Assembly: GCA_003709165.1 (NCBI GenBank)
Contig: RDRZ01000005.1
Span: 1-64,000, forward strand
Source of the DNA: Flavobacteriaceae bacterium PRS1
GTDB lineage: Bacteria; Bacteroidota; Bacteroidia; Flavobacteriales; Flavobacteriaceae
Direction of reading: 5' to 3'
Length of the DNA stretch: 64,000 bases
Of the stretch, positions 53,849-63,879 are shown one piece after another. Made by a program: the position numbers and the translations under genes. The notes beneath the pieces are model-generated. The model saw only the letters and a program-made list of their open reading frames with translations. It did not search any database and was not told the DNA's origin. How positions within the stretch are numbered: position 1 is the stretch's first letter; each line of letters opens with the position of its first letter.

Positions 53849-54198
53849 ATGAAAGTTTATAAAATAATTTATTGGGCAGCCACAATTTTTTTGTGCTTAT
53901 TGATGCTATATTCTTCATCGATGTATTTTACCAAAACCGAAATGGTAAAAGATTTTTTTGAAAGCTTAGGTTACCCAACTTATATTGTTATTCCGTTAGC
54001 AGTTGCAAAAACATTAGGAGTAATTATAATTTTATGGCGTAAAAGTATTTGGCTAACCGAATGGGCTTATCAGGGTTTTTCTTTGATATGGTGTTAGCCA
54101 GTTTTGCACACTATTTTGAAAATCAAGGTATAGGATTGTCGGTTTATGGTTTAATTTTGCTAATAATTTCATACTACTTGGGTAAAACAGTTAGGTAA
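53849..54198 (+). pseudogene. DoxX-like membrane protein, frameshifted
   Basis: The first frame (53849-54097) has a membrane helix WAATIFLCLLMLYSSSMYF, then YPTYIVIPLAVAKTLGVIII and LWRKSIWLTEWAYQG. A one-base loss near 54072 (TAT-CAGGG where TATGCAGGG is expected) shifts the frame; the continuation FFFDMVLASFAHYFENQ and YGLILLIISYYLGKTVR runs to the stop at 54198. With one base restored it is a normal four-helix DoxX_2 protein of ~116 aa. Confidence 0.75.
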
Positions 54199-54201
54199 TA
54201 A

Positions 54202-54873
54202 ATGAATAAACTTTATATAGTTCCTACACCAATAGGAAACTTAGAAGACATTACTTTAAGAGCTATTAAGGTTTTAAAGGAAGTCGATTTAATTCTTGCT
54301 GAAGACACTCGTACTTCTGGAAAACTACTGAAACATTTTGAGATTAGTACTCAAATGCAATCACACCATATGCACAACGAGCATAAAACTGTTGATGCGA
54401 TTATTCAAAAATTGAAAAGCGGAATTCCAATAGCTTTAATTAGTGACGCTGGAACTCCAGCAATTTCCGATCCAGGATTTTTACTAATACGCGCTTGTGT
54501 AGAACATAATATTGAAGTCGATTGCCTTCCGGGTGCAACAGCTTTTGTGCCTGCTTTAGTAAACTCAGGATTACCAAATAATAAATTTGTGTTTGAAGGA
54601 TTTCTTCCGGTAAAAAAAGGGAGACAAACAAGATTAAAACTATTAGCTCAAGAAACCAGAACCATAATCTTTTACGAATCACCACATAAACTCATTAAAA
54701 CCCTTGCTCATTTTTGTAAATATTTTGGCGAAGACAGACCAATTTCAGTATCGAGAGAGTTAACAAAACTCTATGAAGAAACCATTAGAGGGACAGCAAA
54801 AGAAATTTTGGAACACTACACAAATAAACCACCAAAAGGTGAGATTGTAATTGTTGTTGCTGGTAGAAAGTGA
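54202..54873 (+). CDS. rsmI: 16S rRNA (cytidine-1402-2'-O)-methyltransferase
   Basis: SAM-dependent enzyme methylating C1402 in the ribosomal P site. The 223-aa tetrapyrrole-methylase fold begins LYIVPTPIGNLEDITLRAIK and contains AEDTRTSGKLLKHF, ALISDAGTPAISDPG, PGATAFVPALVNSGLP and FYESPHKLIKTL. It lacks the C-terminal extension of the E. coli protein, as in other flavobacteria. It starts 3 bp after the DoxX-like gene. Confidence 0.95.
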   Translation: MNKLYIVPTPIGNLEDITLRAIKVLKEVDLILAEDTRTSGKLLKHFEISTQMQSHHMHNEHKTVDAIIQKLKSGIPIALISDAGTPAISDPGFLLIRACVEHNIEVDCLPGATAFVPALVNSGLPNNKFVFEGFLPVKKGRQTRLKLLAQETRTIIFYESPHKLIKTLAHFCKYFGEDRPISVSRELTKLYEETIRGTAKEILEHYTNKPPKGEIVIVVAGRK

Positions 54874-54911
54874 TTTGTTTATCCTATAATTGTTTTTACT
54901 CATTAACAATA

Positions 54912-57350
54912 TTATCTATCCGTGTTTTCTCTACTTACCATTCTAATTTCATTATAGGTAAATTTATCGTCAATCTTATTTTTTAATTCTGAGACGCTTT
55001 CAAAGCTTATGTTTTTTATGAGTTTTTTAAGTTCCAGATATTTTTCTTTAGGCATCAAGTCTGTAACTTTTAATTTTCCTGCATTTACAAACTTTATAAG
55101 ATGTGATTCTATGGTACCGATAACCAAACCGCGTTTTTTAGAAATTTCTGGAATGGTCAAACCTTCTTTAAAAAACTGAAATGAAATTAAATGCGTCTCT
55201 CCTTTTTTTGGAGCTGTATTTTCTGTCGCATCTTCTTGAGGTTCAATATCATTTTGTTCACAATATCTTTGAATAGCTTCCAGAATTACATCGCCATATT
55301 TTTGTATTCTTACTTTACCCATTCCGTTTATTGCTTGAAGTTGTTTGGTTGTTGTTGGCAATAATTCACACATTTCGTACAATGATTTTTGAGTAAAAAC
55401 CTGATAATGTTCTACATCTAATTCTTCAGCAAAAGCACCACGTAAGCCTCGCAATGCAGCAAATAAAACAGGATGTTTTGTTGTGGCAGTATATTCTTTT
55501 TTAACAGGAACAGCTTTGCTTTTTTGCAAGATTGCTTTTGCTCGTAATTCTAAATATTTGGTAGTTGAAAAGGCTTCTTTTAGTCCGTAAAGGCAAAACA
55601 ACTTATTTGTTAAGTGTTCGTCAAGTAGTTGTAACTGTTTTTTGAAATCTTTTTCAACAGCTTTATTTTCGGTCGAATATGTAAGTTTATCTAAAGGGGT
55701 TTTAATTTTTTCTTCTGTATGTTTTATAAAATATACCAACGCTTTTTTAATTCGCTCTTGAATAACACTATCTTTTTCTGGCACTAAAACATCTGCATAT
55801 AAATTTTTTAATTGAATTCCAAAACTATTACTAATCTGTAGTAATTTAGTAATCCCTTCATCTTTAATGCTTGTTAATGGCTCAATGATATGTCCTTGCA
55901 AACTGGTTTTATTGTTGTAATAAATGTCTATCAGGCGTTTTACAGGATATAAAAAGACATAAAAATCGAACAACTCTTTAATAAGGTTAAGCTGAAAATT
56001 TTTCTGTGATTCATTTAATGTATCTACATTAGGCTGATTTTCTTCTACATTTTTATTGAAAGAAATCACTCTGGTATCGCTAATAATACTTGTTGCGCTA
56101 ATCGGGCTTTTTAGCACAATTCCTTCAAGAGTTCTGCATCGACTTAAAGCAACGTAAGTTTGTCCGTGAGTAAAAGATGCTTTGGTATCAATAATTGCTT
56201 TTTCAAAAGTTAAGCCTTGACTTTTATGGATGGTAATTGCCCAAGCCAATCGGAGTGGAATTTGTGAAAAAGAACCTGTAATATGTTCTGAAATCTCTTT
56301 GGTGTCTTGATTAATGGAATAGTTTACATTCTCCCAAGTTTCAGCAGTAGTTACAATATCTTCATCATCTTCTGGACAAGACACGAAAGCCTCATCTTTA
56401 GACAAGGACACAATTTTACCAATTTTACCATTAAAATATCTTTTTTCGTGCGAGCTGTCATTCTTAATAAACATCACTTGAGCACCTACTTTTAGTTCTA
56501 ATTTTTCGTGAGTAGGAAAAGAGTATTCAGGAAATTTGCCTTCTACTTCAGCTTTAAAGATTACAGATTTACTTTTTATTTTTTTTAACTCCTCAAGATT
56601 CATATCATTAGCTCTGTTGTTATGAGTTGTTAAAGTTATAAATCCGTCGTCTTTATCTGGCTTAAAATCCGGAAGGTATCGTGCGTTTAAATCGTCAGCC
56701 GATTTTTGAGAGAGTTTATTATTTCTAATCTCGTTAAGTATTTTGATAAATTTCAGATTATCTTGCCTGTAAATATGCTTCAATTCAATATTTATGACAT
56801 TGCATTGCTTAAAAGCCTTACTACTAAAAAAATACGGTGTTGTGTAGTAGGGATTTAACAACTGCCATTCGTTATCTTTTACTACTGGCGCCAGTTGTTG
56901 CAAGTCGCCAATCATTAGCACTTGTACGCCTCCAAAAACTTTATTTCTGTCTTTATAACGCCGTAAAACCTGATCGATACCATCTAGCAAATCGGCACGA
57001 ACCATACTAATTTCGTCAATAATTAATAGGTCTAAAGAGCGAATGACATCTATTTTATTTTTGCTAAATTTTCGTTGAAAATTAGTCTCTTTAGTTGCAG
57101 CTTTCAACAGTGATTCTTCGGGTAGAATTGGACCAAAAGGCAGCTGAAAAAAGGAATGGATGGTTACGCCTTTGGCATTAATTGCAGCAACACCAGTTGG
57201 AGCTACAACAACTAATCGTTTTAAAGATTCGGCTTTTATAATATGTAAAAAAGTCGTTTTTCCTGTACCTGCTTTTCCTGTTAAAAAAATAGACCTGTCC
57301 GTTTTATTAACAAAATCCCAAGCCAATTCGAGTTGTATGTTTTTAGACAT
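54912..57350 (-). CDS. PIF1-like DNA helicase with HRDC and HTH domains
   Basis: SF1B helicase of 812 aa likely acting on G-quadruplexes or stalled forks. Walker A is LTGKAGTGKTTFL, GVAAINAKGVTIHSFF marks the PIF1 family, Walker B is LIIDEISMVRADLL, and the C-terminal motif VI region reads TFEKAIIDTKASFTHGQTYV-ALSRCR. A HRDC domain (about residues 640-705: KSLYEMCELLPTTTKQLQAI) and a C-terminal HTH_40-type wing (SFQFFKEGLTIPEISKKRGL) follow. The combination resembles RecQ accessory domains attached to a PIF1 motor. Confidence 0.9.
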   Translation of the reverse strand: MSKNIQLELAWDFVNKTDRSIFLTGKAGTGKTTFLHIIKAESLKRLVVVAPTGVAAINAKGVTIHSFFQLPFGPILPEESLLKAATKETNFQRKFSKNKIDVIRSLDLLIIDEISMVRADLLDGIDQVLRRYKDRNKVFGGVQVLMIGDLQQLAPVVKDNEWQLLNPYYTTPYFFSSKAFKQCNVINIELKHIYRQDNLKFIKILNEIRNNKLSQKSADDLNARYLPDFKPDKDDGFITLTTHNNRANDMNLEELKKIKSKSVIFKAEVEGKFPEYSFPTHEKLELKVGAQVMFIKNDSSHEKRYFNGKIGKIVSLSKDEAFVSCPEDDEDIVTTAETWENVNYSINQDTKEISEHITGSFSQIPLRLAWAITIHKSQGLTFEKAIIDTKASFTHGQTYVALSRCRTLEGIVLKSPISATSIISDTRVISFNKNVEENQPNVDTLNESQKNFQLNLIKELFDFYVFLYPVKRLIDIYYNNKTSLQGHIIEPLTSIKDEGITKLLQISNSFGIQLKNLYADVLVPEKDSVIQERIKKALVYFIKHTEEKIKTPLDKLTYSTENKAVEKDFKKQLQLLDEHLTNKLFCLYGLKEAFSTTKYLELRAKAILQKSKAVPVKKEYTATTKHPVLFAALRGLRGAFAEELDVEHYQVFTQKSLYEMCELLPTTTKQLQAINGMGKVRIQKYGDVILEAIQRYCEQNDIEPQEDATENTAPKKGETHLISFQFFKEGLTIPEISKKRGLVIGTIESHLIKFVNAGKLKVTDLMPKEKYLELKKLIKNISFESVSELKNKIDDKFTYNEIRMVSRENTDR

Positions 57351-57454
57351 CTATCACAAGCACTTTATTTATAGGTGTTTCTTTTTAACTATATTATCCA
57401 AAGTTATTATTCGTTTATTCATAGCAAAAAAATCAAAAATCGTCAATCAAAAAT

Positions 57455-58045
57455 CTAACCATGTTTTCCTTTTTCCCAACCATGTTTTCCTAAGTATTTC
57501 TCGCCACTTTCAACAGCGCCTTCTTCTATTGAAGTTCCCATTGAATCATTCCAACGGTTAAGATAACCAAACATAGAAATTACACCAAGCATTTCTACAA
57601 TTTCGCCTTCGTCCCAATACTTGTATAATTCTTCTTTAATCTTTTCATCGACTGAATTTGGTATTTGCGAAGCAGCTAAAGAAAAATTAAGTGCTGCACG
57701 CTCGGCTTCCGAAAAAGCAGGATGTGTTCTGTATTCCCAAATATTATCTAATTGTTCTTGTTCTGCTCCATAACGTTCGGCAGCTCTAATTGCATGTGCT
57801 TGACAATATCTGCAACCAGAGGAATTACTGCTTACCCAGGCAATCATACGTTTTAAGGCTGAAGTTACACGACCCTCATTTACCATAACAGCTTTATTTA
57901 AGTTGATAAACGCTTTACTAATTGCAGGACGGCGCTGCATGGTAAGTACCGAATTTGGACAGAATCCAAGTGTTTCATTAAAGAATTCTGCGAGTTCTTG
58001 AGTCTCTTTATTATAGTCTGCTGATAAAGGTGTTACTAAAGGCAT
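57455..58045 (-). CDS. Carboxymuconolactone decarboxylase / AhpD-like protein
   Basis: The 196-aa all-helical protein of the CMD family has an AhpD-type redox motif CRYCQAHAIRA, so it is likely a peroxidase-related thiol protein. The start at 58045 (MPLVTPLSADYNKETQEL) is chosen; a longer frame reaching 58303 merely reads antisense to the OsmC gene. Two CMD helical repeats surround residues 55-165. The gene is divergent from the OsmC-like gene (67 bp between starts), another thiol-redox protein, suggesting a shared oxidative-stress setting. Confidence 0.82.
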   Translation of the reverse strand: MPLVTPLSADYNKETQELAEFFNETLGFCPNSVLTMQRRPAISKAFINLNKAVMVNEGRVTSALKRMIAWVSSNSSGCRYCQAHAIRAAERYGAEQEQLDNIWEYRTHPAFSEAERAALNFSLAASQIPNSVDEKIKEELYKYWDEGEIVEMLGVISMFGYLNRWNDSMGTSIEEGAVESGEKYLGKHGWEKGKHG

Positions 58046-58112
58046 TTTATTATATTTTATAAGTTTATTATTGGTATTTTTGAATGAACAAGAAACAAAA
58101 AATTCTTTAAAT

Positions 58113-58535
58113 ATGTCGAATATAGTTACAACACATTGGAAAGGCGGAATGCAATTCGAGTCTGACAATCCGAGTGGAAAAACCGTTGTTATGGACACTA
58201 ATGTAGAGGGAAGTGACACACGTTTTGGCTTATCACCAAAAGCAATGATGCTTTCAGCTATTGCTGGTTGTTCAGGAATAGATATTGTACCACTACTTGA
58301 CAAAATGAGAGTTGTGATTGATGATTTTAAAATGGTGATAAAAGGAGAACTTACTGATGAACATCCAAAATATTATCATAGAGTAACCGTTGATTATCAT
58401 TTTTATGGTAAAGAGTTAAACGAAATAAAAATAAAAAAAGCAGTTGACTTGTCTGTAGAAAAATATTGTGGTGTTATGGAAATGTTTCGTCGCTTTGCTG
58501 AAATAAAAACGAATATTCACATTCATAATAAATAG
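58113..58535 (+). CDS. OsmC-family protein
   Basis: The 140-aa Ohr/OsmC-fold protein reduces organic peroxides through two cysteines in classical members. The start MSNIVTTHWKGGMQFES at 58113 fits the fold. The two conserved Cys are in SAIAGCSGIDIVPLLDKM and VEKYCGVMEMF. It resembles YhfA-type OsmC proteins more than Ohr. It is followed 36 bp on by recJ and divergent from the AhpD-like gene. Confidence 0.88.
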   Translation: MSNIVTTHWKGGMQFESDNPSGKTVVMDTNVEGSDTRFGLSPKAMMLSAIAGCSGIDIVPLLDKMRVVIDDFKMVIKGELTDEHPKYYHRVTVDYHFYGKELNEIKIKKAVDLSVEKYCGVMEMFRRFAEIKTNIHIHNK

Positions 58536-58571
58536 AGCAAATTTTCCCTTTAGGGAAATTAAAAGTGGCGT

Positions 58572-60263
58572 ATGCGTTGGACATTAAAACCAAAACCTGA
58601 AGTTAGAAAAGTAGAAGACATACAAAAAGCACTTCAAATAGATGCTGTTACTGCAACGCTGTTAATACAACGTGGTATTGAAACTTACGAAGAAGCTAAA
58701 ACCTTTTTTCGCCCAAGTTTAAGTGATTTACACGATCCGTTCTTGATGAAAGACATGGATAAAGCCGTTGAAAGAATTGAGAAATCAATAGCGAACAACG
58801 AAAACATTTTGGTCTATGGAGATTATGATGTTGATGGCACAACGGCTGTGTCACTACTGTCTTCTTATTTAAAAACTAAAACAGAAAATGTTGCGACCTA
58901 TATTCCTGATCGTTATGATGAAGGTTATGGCATTTCGTATAAAGGTATAGATTTTGCATACGATAACGATTTCTCATTAATTATTGCATTAGATTGTGGT
59001 ATAAAAGCCATCGATAAGGTAGCTTATGCCAAAGAAAAAGGCATTGATTTTATTATTTGCGACCATCACAGACCTGGAAATGAAATTCCGGATGCTATTG
59101 CAGTTTTAGACCCAAAACGAGCCGATTGTAATTATCCTTATAAAGAGTTATGCGGTTGTGGTGTTGGGTTTAAACTCGTTCAGGCATTAGCTTCAAAAGA
59201 AGGCAAAACAATTGAAGATTTAGTTGAATATCTGGATTTAGTTGCTACGGCAATTGGAGCAGATATTGTTCCTATAACTGGAGAAAATAGAGTTTTGGCT
59301 TATTTTGGCTTACAAGTAATAAACGAAAACCCAAGAATGGGTTTTAAAGCTATTATTCAACACATAAAAAAGGATAAGCTCACTATTACAGATGTTGTTT
59401 TTATAATAGCGCCTCGCATTAATGCTGCAGGGCGGATGAAACATGGTAATCATGCAGTAACCCTATTAACCGAAACCGATTATAATCTCGCAGTACAATA
59501 CGCTATTGATATCAACCAATTTAATACAGACAGACGTGAAGCGGATAAACGAATTACTCAAGAAGCTATTAATCAAATTGAAGAACAAAAAGAACAGGAA
59601 CGGTTTACTACTGTTGTTTACAATGAAACTTGGCATAAAGGTGTTATTGGTATTGTGGCTTCTCGACTCATAGAAACCTATTACAGGCCAACGCTTGTGT
59701 TTACTAAAAGCGGAAATAAATTAGCAGCTTCAGCACGTTCGGTAAAAGGCTTTGATGTTTACAATGCGTTGGAAGCATGTAGTGAGCATATCGAACAATT
59801 TGGAGGACATAAATATGCTGCAGGATTAACTTTAAAAGAAGATCAATATGATGCTTTTAAGCAAAAATTTGAAGAGGTAGTTTCAGCTACAATAGAAAAA
59901 CACATGCTTACTCCTGAAATAAGTATTGATTCAGAAATTAATTTAAACAGCATTACACCAAAATTTCATAGGATATTAAAACAGTTAGCACCTTTTGGAC
60001 CTGGGAATATGACACCGGTTTTTATCACAGAAAATTTAAAAGATTCTGGTTATGGTAAATGTGTCGGGGAGGATGATAAACATTTGCGTATAACTGTTAC
60101 ACAAAACGGAAACGATAAAATTGTTGGTTTAGGTTTTGGTTTAGGCAATAAATTAGAGCTTATTTCAAACAGAAAATCCTTTAAAGCCGTCTATTCTATT
60201 GATGAAAACTATTGGAATGGAAAAACAAGTTTACAATTGAAGTTAAGAGATATTAAAAACTAA
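58572..60263 (+). CDS. recJ: Single-stranded-DNA-specific exonuclease RecJ
   Basis: The 5'-3' ssDNA exonuclease for recombination and mismatch repair has 563 aa. DHH-family motifs are ILVYGDYDVDGTTAVSLL, IALDCGIKAIDKVAY, FIICDHHRPGNEIPDAIAVL, and DLVATAIGADIVPI; the DHHA1 part carries GVIGIVASRLIE and EQFGGHKYAAGLTL, and the OB-like end is KQLAPFGPGNMTPVF. The length is typical. Confidence 0.95.
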   Translation: MRWTLKPKPEVRKVEDIQKALQIDAVTATLLIQRGIETYEEAKTFFRPSLSDLHDPFLMKDMDKAVERIEKSIANNENILVYGDYDVDGTTAVSLLSSYLKTKTENVATYIPDRYDEGYGISYKGIDFAYDNDFSLIIALDCGIKAIDKVAYAKEKGIDFIICDHHRPGNEIPDAIAVLDPKRADCNYPYKELCGCGVGFKLVQALASKEGKTIEDLVEYLDLVATAIGADIVPITGENRVLAYFGLQVINENPRMGFKAIIQHIKKDKLTITDVVFIIAPRINAAGRMKHGNHAVTLLTETDYNLAVQYAIDINQFNTDRREADKRITQEAINQIEEQKEQERFTTVVYNETWHKGVIGIVASRLIETYYRPTLVFTKSGNKLAASARSVKGFDVYNALEACSEHIEQFGGHKYAAGLTLKEDQYDAFKQKFEEVVSATIEKHMLTPEISIDSEINLNSITPKFHRILKQLAPFGPGNMTPVFITENLKDSGYGKCVGEDDKHLRITVTQNGNDKIVGLGFGLGNKLELISNRKSFKAVYSIDENYWNGKTSLQLKLRDIKN

Positions 60264-60284
60264 AAAATATTGTTATTCTTGTGA

Positions 60285-60320
60285 AAGCAGGAATCCATAA
60301 TGCTAAATAGATTCCTGCTT
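60285..60320. repeat. REP-like inverted repeat
   Basis: AAGCAGGAATC/GATTCCTGCTT forms an 11-bp perfect stem around a 14-nt loop, preceded by TTGTTATTCTTGTG. This resembles the dispersed GTCATTCC-TGC-GCAGGAATC family found in many bacterial genomes. It sits between recJ and the MFS gene and may also act as an mRNA hairpin. Confidence 0.6.
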
Positions 60321-60334
60321 ACGTAGGAAGTAAT

Positions 60335-61603
60335 ATGAAAAAAAAAGACCCTTATGCAGCATTACGGTTTAAAGAATTCAACATCTTTTTATTAGTTCGG
60401 TTTGTGCTTGTTTTTGGCTGGTCAATGCAATTTATTGTAATTGAATGGCAAGTGTATTCTCTAACCAAAGATCCTTTATCTCTAGGTATTATAGGGTTAA
60501 TGGAAATTATTCCAGCCTTATCAATGGCGTTATTTGCAGGTCATATTGTAGATCAAAGCGAAAAACGAAATTTATTGGCAAAATGTATTGCAGCTTTTTC
60601 ATTAATTAGTTTAGGTCTGTTTTTACTCACTTGGCCAAAAATTGTTTCCGATTGGTCAACAAACACCATTTTATATTCTATTTACGGCTTGGTGTTTTTT
60701 GGAGGGTTTTTACGTGCGTTTTTCGGACCAACCATTTTTTCTTTAGTCGCATTATTAGTGCCTAAAAGAGTATATCCAAATGCGGCAACCTGGAATAGCT
60801 CTACCTGGCAAATGGCTACTGTTCTGGGACCTGCTTTTGCAGGATTTTCAATACATTGGATTGGCGTACATTGGTCTTTATGTATCATCTTTGGATTAGT
60901 AATTTTATCGTTTATTATTTTATTTCAAATACCTAAAAAACCAATATTAAACCCAAAAATTGGCGAGCCAGTAATGCAAAGCTTAAAAGAAGGGTTGAAA
61001 TTTGTGTTTAAAACCAAAGCTATTCTTGGAGCTATTACATTAGACATGGTTGCTGTTCTTTTTGGTGGAGCAGTAGCCTTGTTGCCAATTTTTGCGATGG
61101 ATATTTTAAAAGTTGGTTCAGAAGGTTTTGGCGTATTAAGAGCAGCTCCAGCAGTTGGGGCTTTTCTTACCATGTTGATTACGGCGTATATACCAATAAG
61201 TAAAAATGCTGGAATGAAGTTGTTAGTAGCAATTTTTGGCTTTGGAGTTTGTATTATTGTGTTTGGACTATCTTCTATATTTTGGATTTCGGTTGTAGCC
61301 TTATTTTTTAGTGGTGTAACCGATGGTGTTTCTATGGTAATACGTCAAACTATTTTACAATTAAAAACACCCGATCATATGAGAGGTCGTGTAGCTTCGG
61401 TAAACTCTATGTTTATTGGGTCTTCTAACGAACTTGGTGCTTTTGAAAGCGGCTTAACAGCAAAACTTATGGGAACAGTTACTGCTGTTGTTTTTGGAGG
61501 AACCATGACATTGATTACGGTTATAACTACAGGAATTGTATCGCCTTCATTTAGGAAACTGGACTTAACAAAAGATTTGGAAGCACATGAAAAAGAGGAT
61601 TAA
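60335..61603 (+). CDS. MFS transporter (EntS/MFS_3-like)
   Basis: The 422-aa inner-membrane carrier has about 12 hydrophobic segments. The N-terminal half shows FVLVFGWSMQFIVIEWQVYS and the MFS loop GHIVDQSEKRNLLAK; RAFFGPTIFSLVALLVP and the second-half RQTILQLKTPDHMRGRVASV are typical of the MFS_3 (EntS) group. The substrate is unknown; homologues export siderophores or drugs. Its last four bases overlap the convergent lpxH gene. Confidence 0.85.
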   Translation: MKKKDPYAALRFKEFNIFLLVRFVLVFGWSMQFIVIEWQVYSLTKDPLSLGIIGLMEIIPALSMALFAGHIVDQSEKRNLLAKCIAAFSLISLGLFLLTWPKIVSDWSTNTILYSIYGLVFFGGFLRAFFGPTIFSLVALLVPKRVYPNAATWNSSTWQMATVLGPAFAGFSIHWIGVHWSLCIIFGLVILSFIILFQIPKKPILNPKIGEPVMQSLKEGLKFVFKTKAILGAITLDMVAVLFGGAVALLPIFAMDILKVGSEGFGVLRAAPAVGAFLTMLITAYIPISKNAGMKLLVAIFGFGVCIIVFGLSSIFWISVVALFFSGVTDGVSMVIRQTILQLKTPDHMRGRVASVNSMFIGSSNELGAFESGLTAKLMGTVTAVVFGGTMTLITVITTGIVSPSFRKLDLTKDLEAHEKED

Positions 61604-62352
61604 TATTTTTTCAGTTCAAATTTTTCTCCGTCAAAAACACCATAAGTGTAATAAGAAATCCAATCGCCAAGATTAATGTATTTAGAATTGTTGTCTAACT
61701 CGATTTCTAAAGGAAGGTGTCTGTGACCAAACACAAAATAATCACGATGTTTTTCTTTCAGTTTTTTTCTGCAGTATTGCGCCAACCATTCGTTTTCTTC
61801 GCCCAAAAACACAGCATCATCATCACCAGAAATTAATTTATTTTTCACAGAAAGGTATTGTGCAATTCGCATACCTAAATCGGGATGAAACCATTTGAAC
61901 AACCATTTAAAAACAAAACTTGTAAATATTTTTTTCATGCGTTTATAGCCTTTGTCTCCTGGTCCAAGACCGTCACCATGTGCAATAAAAAATGTTTTGT
62001 CGTTAAACGTAAACTCTTTAGGTTTATGATAAACAGGAATATTTAGTTCTTCTTCAAAATAGCCATTCATCCAAAGGTCATGATTGCCTACAAAATAATA
62101 TATTGGAATTCCAGAATCGGAAATTTCTGCAAGTTTTCCCAAAACTCTTGTAAAGCCTTTGGGTACAACGGTTTTATATTCGAACCAAAAATTGAATAAG
62201 TCGCCTAATAGAAAAATAACAGCCGCATCGTTTTTCACTTCATCTAACCAAGCAACGAATTTTTTTTCTCGTGGGCGGGATTGCTCTAAAGTTGGTGCTC
62301 CAAGATGATTATCGGAAGCAAAGTATATTTTTTTTCCTTGTGGAATTTGCAT
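61600..62352 (-). CDS. lpxH: UDP-2,3-diacylglucosamine diphosphatase
   Basis: Calcineurin-fold hydrolase of lipid A biosynthesis, splitting UDP-diacylglucosamine to lipid X. The 250-aa protein has the dimetal motifs FASDNHLGAP, FLLGDLFNFW, YFVGNHDLWM, IAHGDGLGPGDKGYK and FGHRHLPLE. It belongs to the Bacteroidetes LpxH branch. It is divergently located from nothing and convergent with the MFS gene. queD lies 97 bp upstream on the same strand. Confidence 0.9.
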   Translation of the reverse strand: MQIPQGKKIYFASDNHLGAPTLEQSRPREKKFVAWLDEVKNDAAVIFLLGDLFNFWFEYKTVVPKGFTRVLGKLAEISDSGIPIYYFVGNHDLWMNGYFEEELNIPVYHKPKEFTFNDKTFFIAHGDGLGPGDKGYKRMKKIFTSFVFKWLFKWFHPDLGMRIAQYLSVKNKLISGDDDAVFLGEENEWLAQYCRKKLKEKHRDYFVFGHRHLPLEIELDNNSKYINLGDWISYYTYGVFDGEKFELKKY

Positions 62353-62449
62353 GTGTAAATATAATAGGAAATAATGTTATTTTAAACATATTTCAAAATT
62401 GAACTCAATATATCAGGATACTGAAAACAAGTTCAGCAAAACAAAGAAG

Positions 62450-62899
62450 TTAATTATCATCCGCATGCCATTCGGCATAAGAAGTTTCAGTCTCTTGTAG
62501 TTTTAAAGAATTTAGCTTAATATTTTCTGGCAATCGTTTTTTTATTTTTTCGGCGAAATCGATAATCATCATTTCACTTGTTGGTTGATAATCTACTAAT
62601 AACACATTATGTCCTCTGTCTTTTAATATTTTAGCGAGTTCTACATGTGGCGTGTTTTTATTAAATACAGTAGCGTGGTCAAAAACATTTACGATTTCTT
62701 CTTTTACAATTTTTTTAAGGTCAGTAAAATCGATAACCATCCCAAATTTGACATTATTAGAATCTGTAATTGGATTGCCAATAACAGTAACGGCAAGTTT
62801 GTAACTGTGACCATGCACGTTTCTACATTTCCCGTCGTAACCATAAAGCGCATGACCAGTTTCGAAAGAAAATTGTTTTGTAATACGAATGTTGCTCAT
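62450..62899 (-). CDS. queD: 6-carboxytetrahydropterin synthase
   Basis: QueD makes 6-carboxytetrahydropterin for queuosine/7-deazaguanine synthesis. The 149-aa protein has the zinc His in FSFETGHALYGYDG and NVHGHSYKL, the catalytic Cys replaced context KCRNVHGHS (Cys three before the zinc His pair), and Glu/His in VFDHATVFN and LQETETSYAEWH. The start at 62899 (MSNIRITKQF) is preferred over 62908. There are no other queuosine genes in the window. Confidence 0.9.
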   Translation of the reverse strand: MSNIRITKQFSFETGHALYGYDGKCRNVHGHSYKLAVTVIGNPITDSNNVKFGMVIDFTDLKKIVKEEIVNVFDHATVFNKNTPHVELAKILKDRGHNVLLVDYQPTSEMMIIDFAEKIKKRLPENIKLNSLKLQETETSYAEWHADDN

Positions 62900-63084
62900 T
62901 ATTATCATGTTTATTTTTTGTTATCGACACAAAGTTAAAGCTTTTGCCAAACAGGCGAAAAATAGTTGTCTAAACTTTATGATTTTATAACCTCATCAAT
63001 ATATAAATAAGAGGTGCTGATAATCATTTTTAATGTTTATTTTTGCATTAAATTTTATGTGAATTTAGCGTTTAATCTTTTATT

Positions 63085-63879
63085 ATGAAGAATATTTTAG
63101 TTCCTGTTGGATCGTCCAAAAATGTGGTAAGCCATTTGCAATATTCTGTAGATTTTGCAAAAACCTTTGATGCAAAAGTTTTTGTTGTACAAGTTTATAA
63201 TGTGTTTACTAAAGCAGGGACTATAATTAATGTAGATTCTATTTTAGAACGCGAAAGTAAAGCGTTTTTAAATAATTTGGTTTCTCAAATTAAAACTAAT
63301 GGTGTTGAAGTAATTACAAGAACGTTTAAAGGCGACTTAATTGACACTTTAGAATTAATAACCAAAAAATCTAAAATTGATTTATTTTTGATTGAACCCA
63401 GAACAAATTCTGTTAAAGAAGAGGTTTTTTTAGGAAAAACGTCTGGGAGAATTATAAAGCACACTGAAATCCCAGCTCTAATTGTGCCTGAAGGATATGT
63501 TTTTAAACCAATTACTAACATATTAATGGCAGTGAAGTCGGCAATCATAAGAAAGAAAAACGTATTAAGCCCACTTGCTAAAGTTAAAGAGAGTTTTAAT
63601 GCAACGGTACATTTGTTATTGGTTAAAACCCCTTATTATAATGAAGGCGATTTTGAAGTTAATGAGGAATTGTCAGGTTTAATTACGAATACTTTCCATA
63701 CTGAAAATGCAACAACGTTTAAAGGTGTTTTAGAACATTACAAATCTAACAATCCCAATATGTTGTGTGTAGTACGACGCAAACGCGGGTTTTTTACTAA
63801 AAAGTGGGAAAAGAATGTAATTTTAAAGAAAGATTTTCACAGTTCTATTCCTGTATTGGTATTGAGTGGGATGAAATAA
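63085..63879 (+). CDS. Universal stress protein with two USP domains
   Basis: The 264-aa cytosolic protein has a recognisable N-terminal USP domain (MKNILVPVGSSKNVVSHLQY, then FLGKTSGRIIKHTEIPALIV at its end) and a shorter, more divergent second one (VFKPITNILMAVKSAIIRKK to SSIPVLVLSGM). The usual ATP loop G-x2-G-x9-G(S/T) appears as FLGKTSGRII only in shortened form. It is single-gene. The last 120 bp of the window behind it contain no gene start that I can support. Confidence 0.8.
   Translation: MKNILVPVGSSKNVVSHLQYSVDFAKTFDAKVFVVQVYNVFTKAGTIINVDSILERESKAFLNNLVSQIKTNGVEVITRTFKGDLIDTLELITKKSKIDLFLIEPRTNSVKEEVFLGKTSGRIIKHTEIPALIVPEGYVFKPITNILMAVKSAIIRKKNVLSPLAKVKESFNATVHLLLVKTPYYNEGDFEVNEELSGLITNTFHTENATTFKGVLEHYKSNNPNMLCVVRRKRGFFTKKWEKNVILKKDFHSSIPVLVLSGMK

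Noticed and set aside
57455-58303. Longer form of the AhpD-like protein
   Set aside because: The extra 86 residues are read antisense to the OsmC gene and match nothing; the ATG at 58045 fits the family start.
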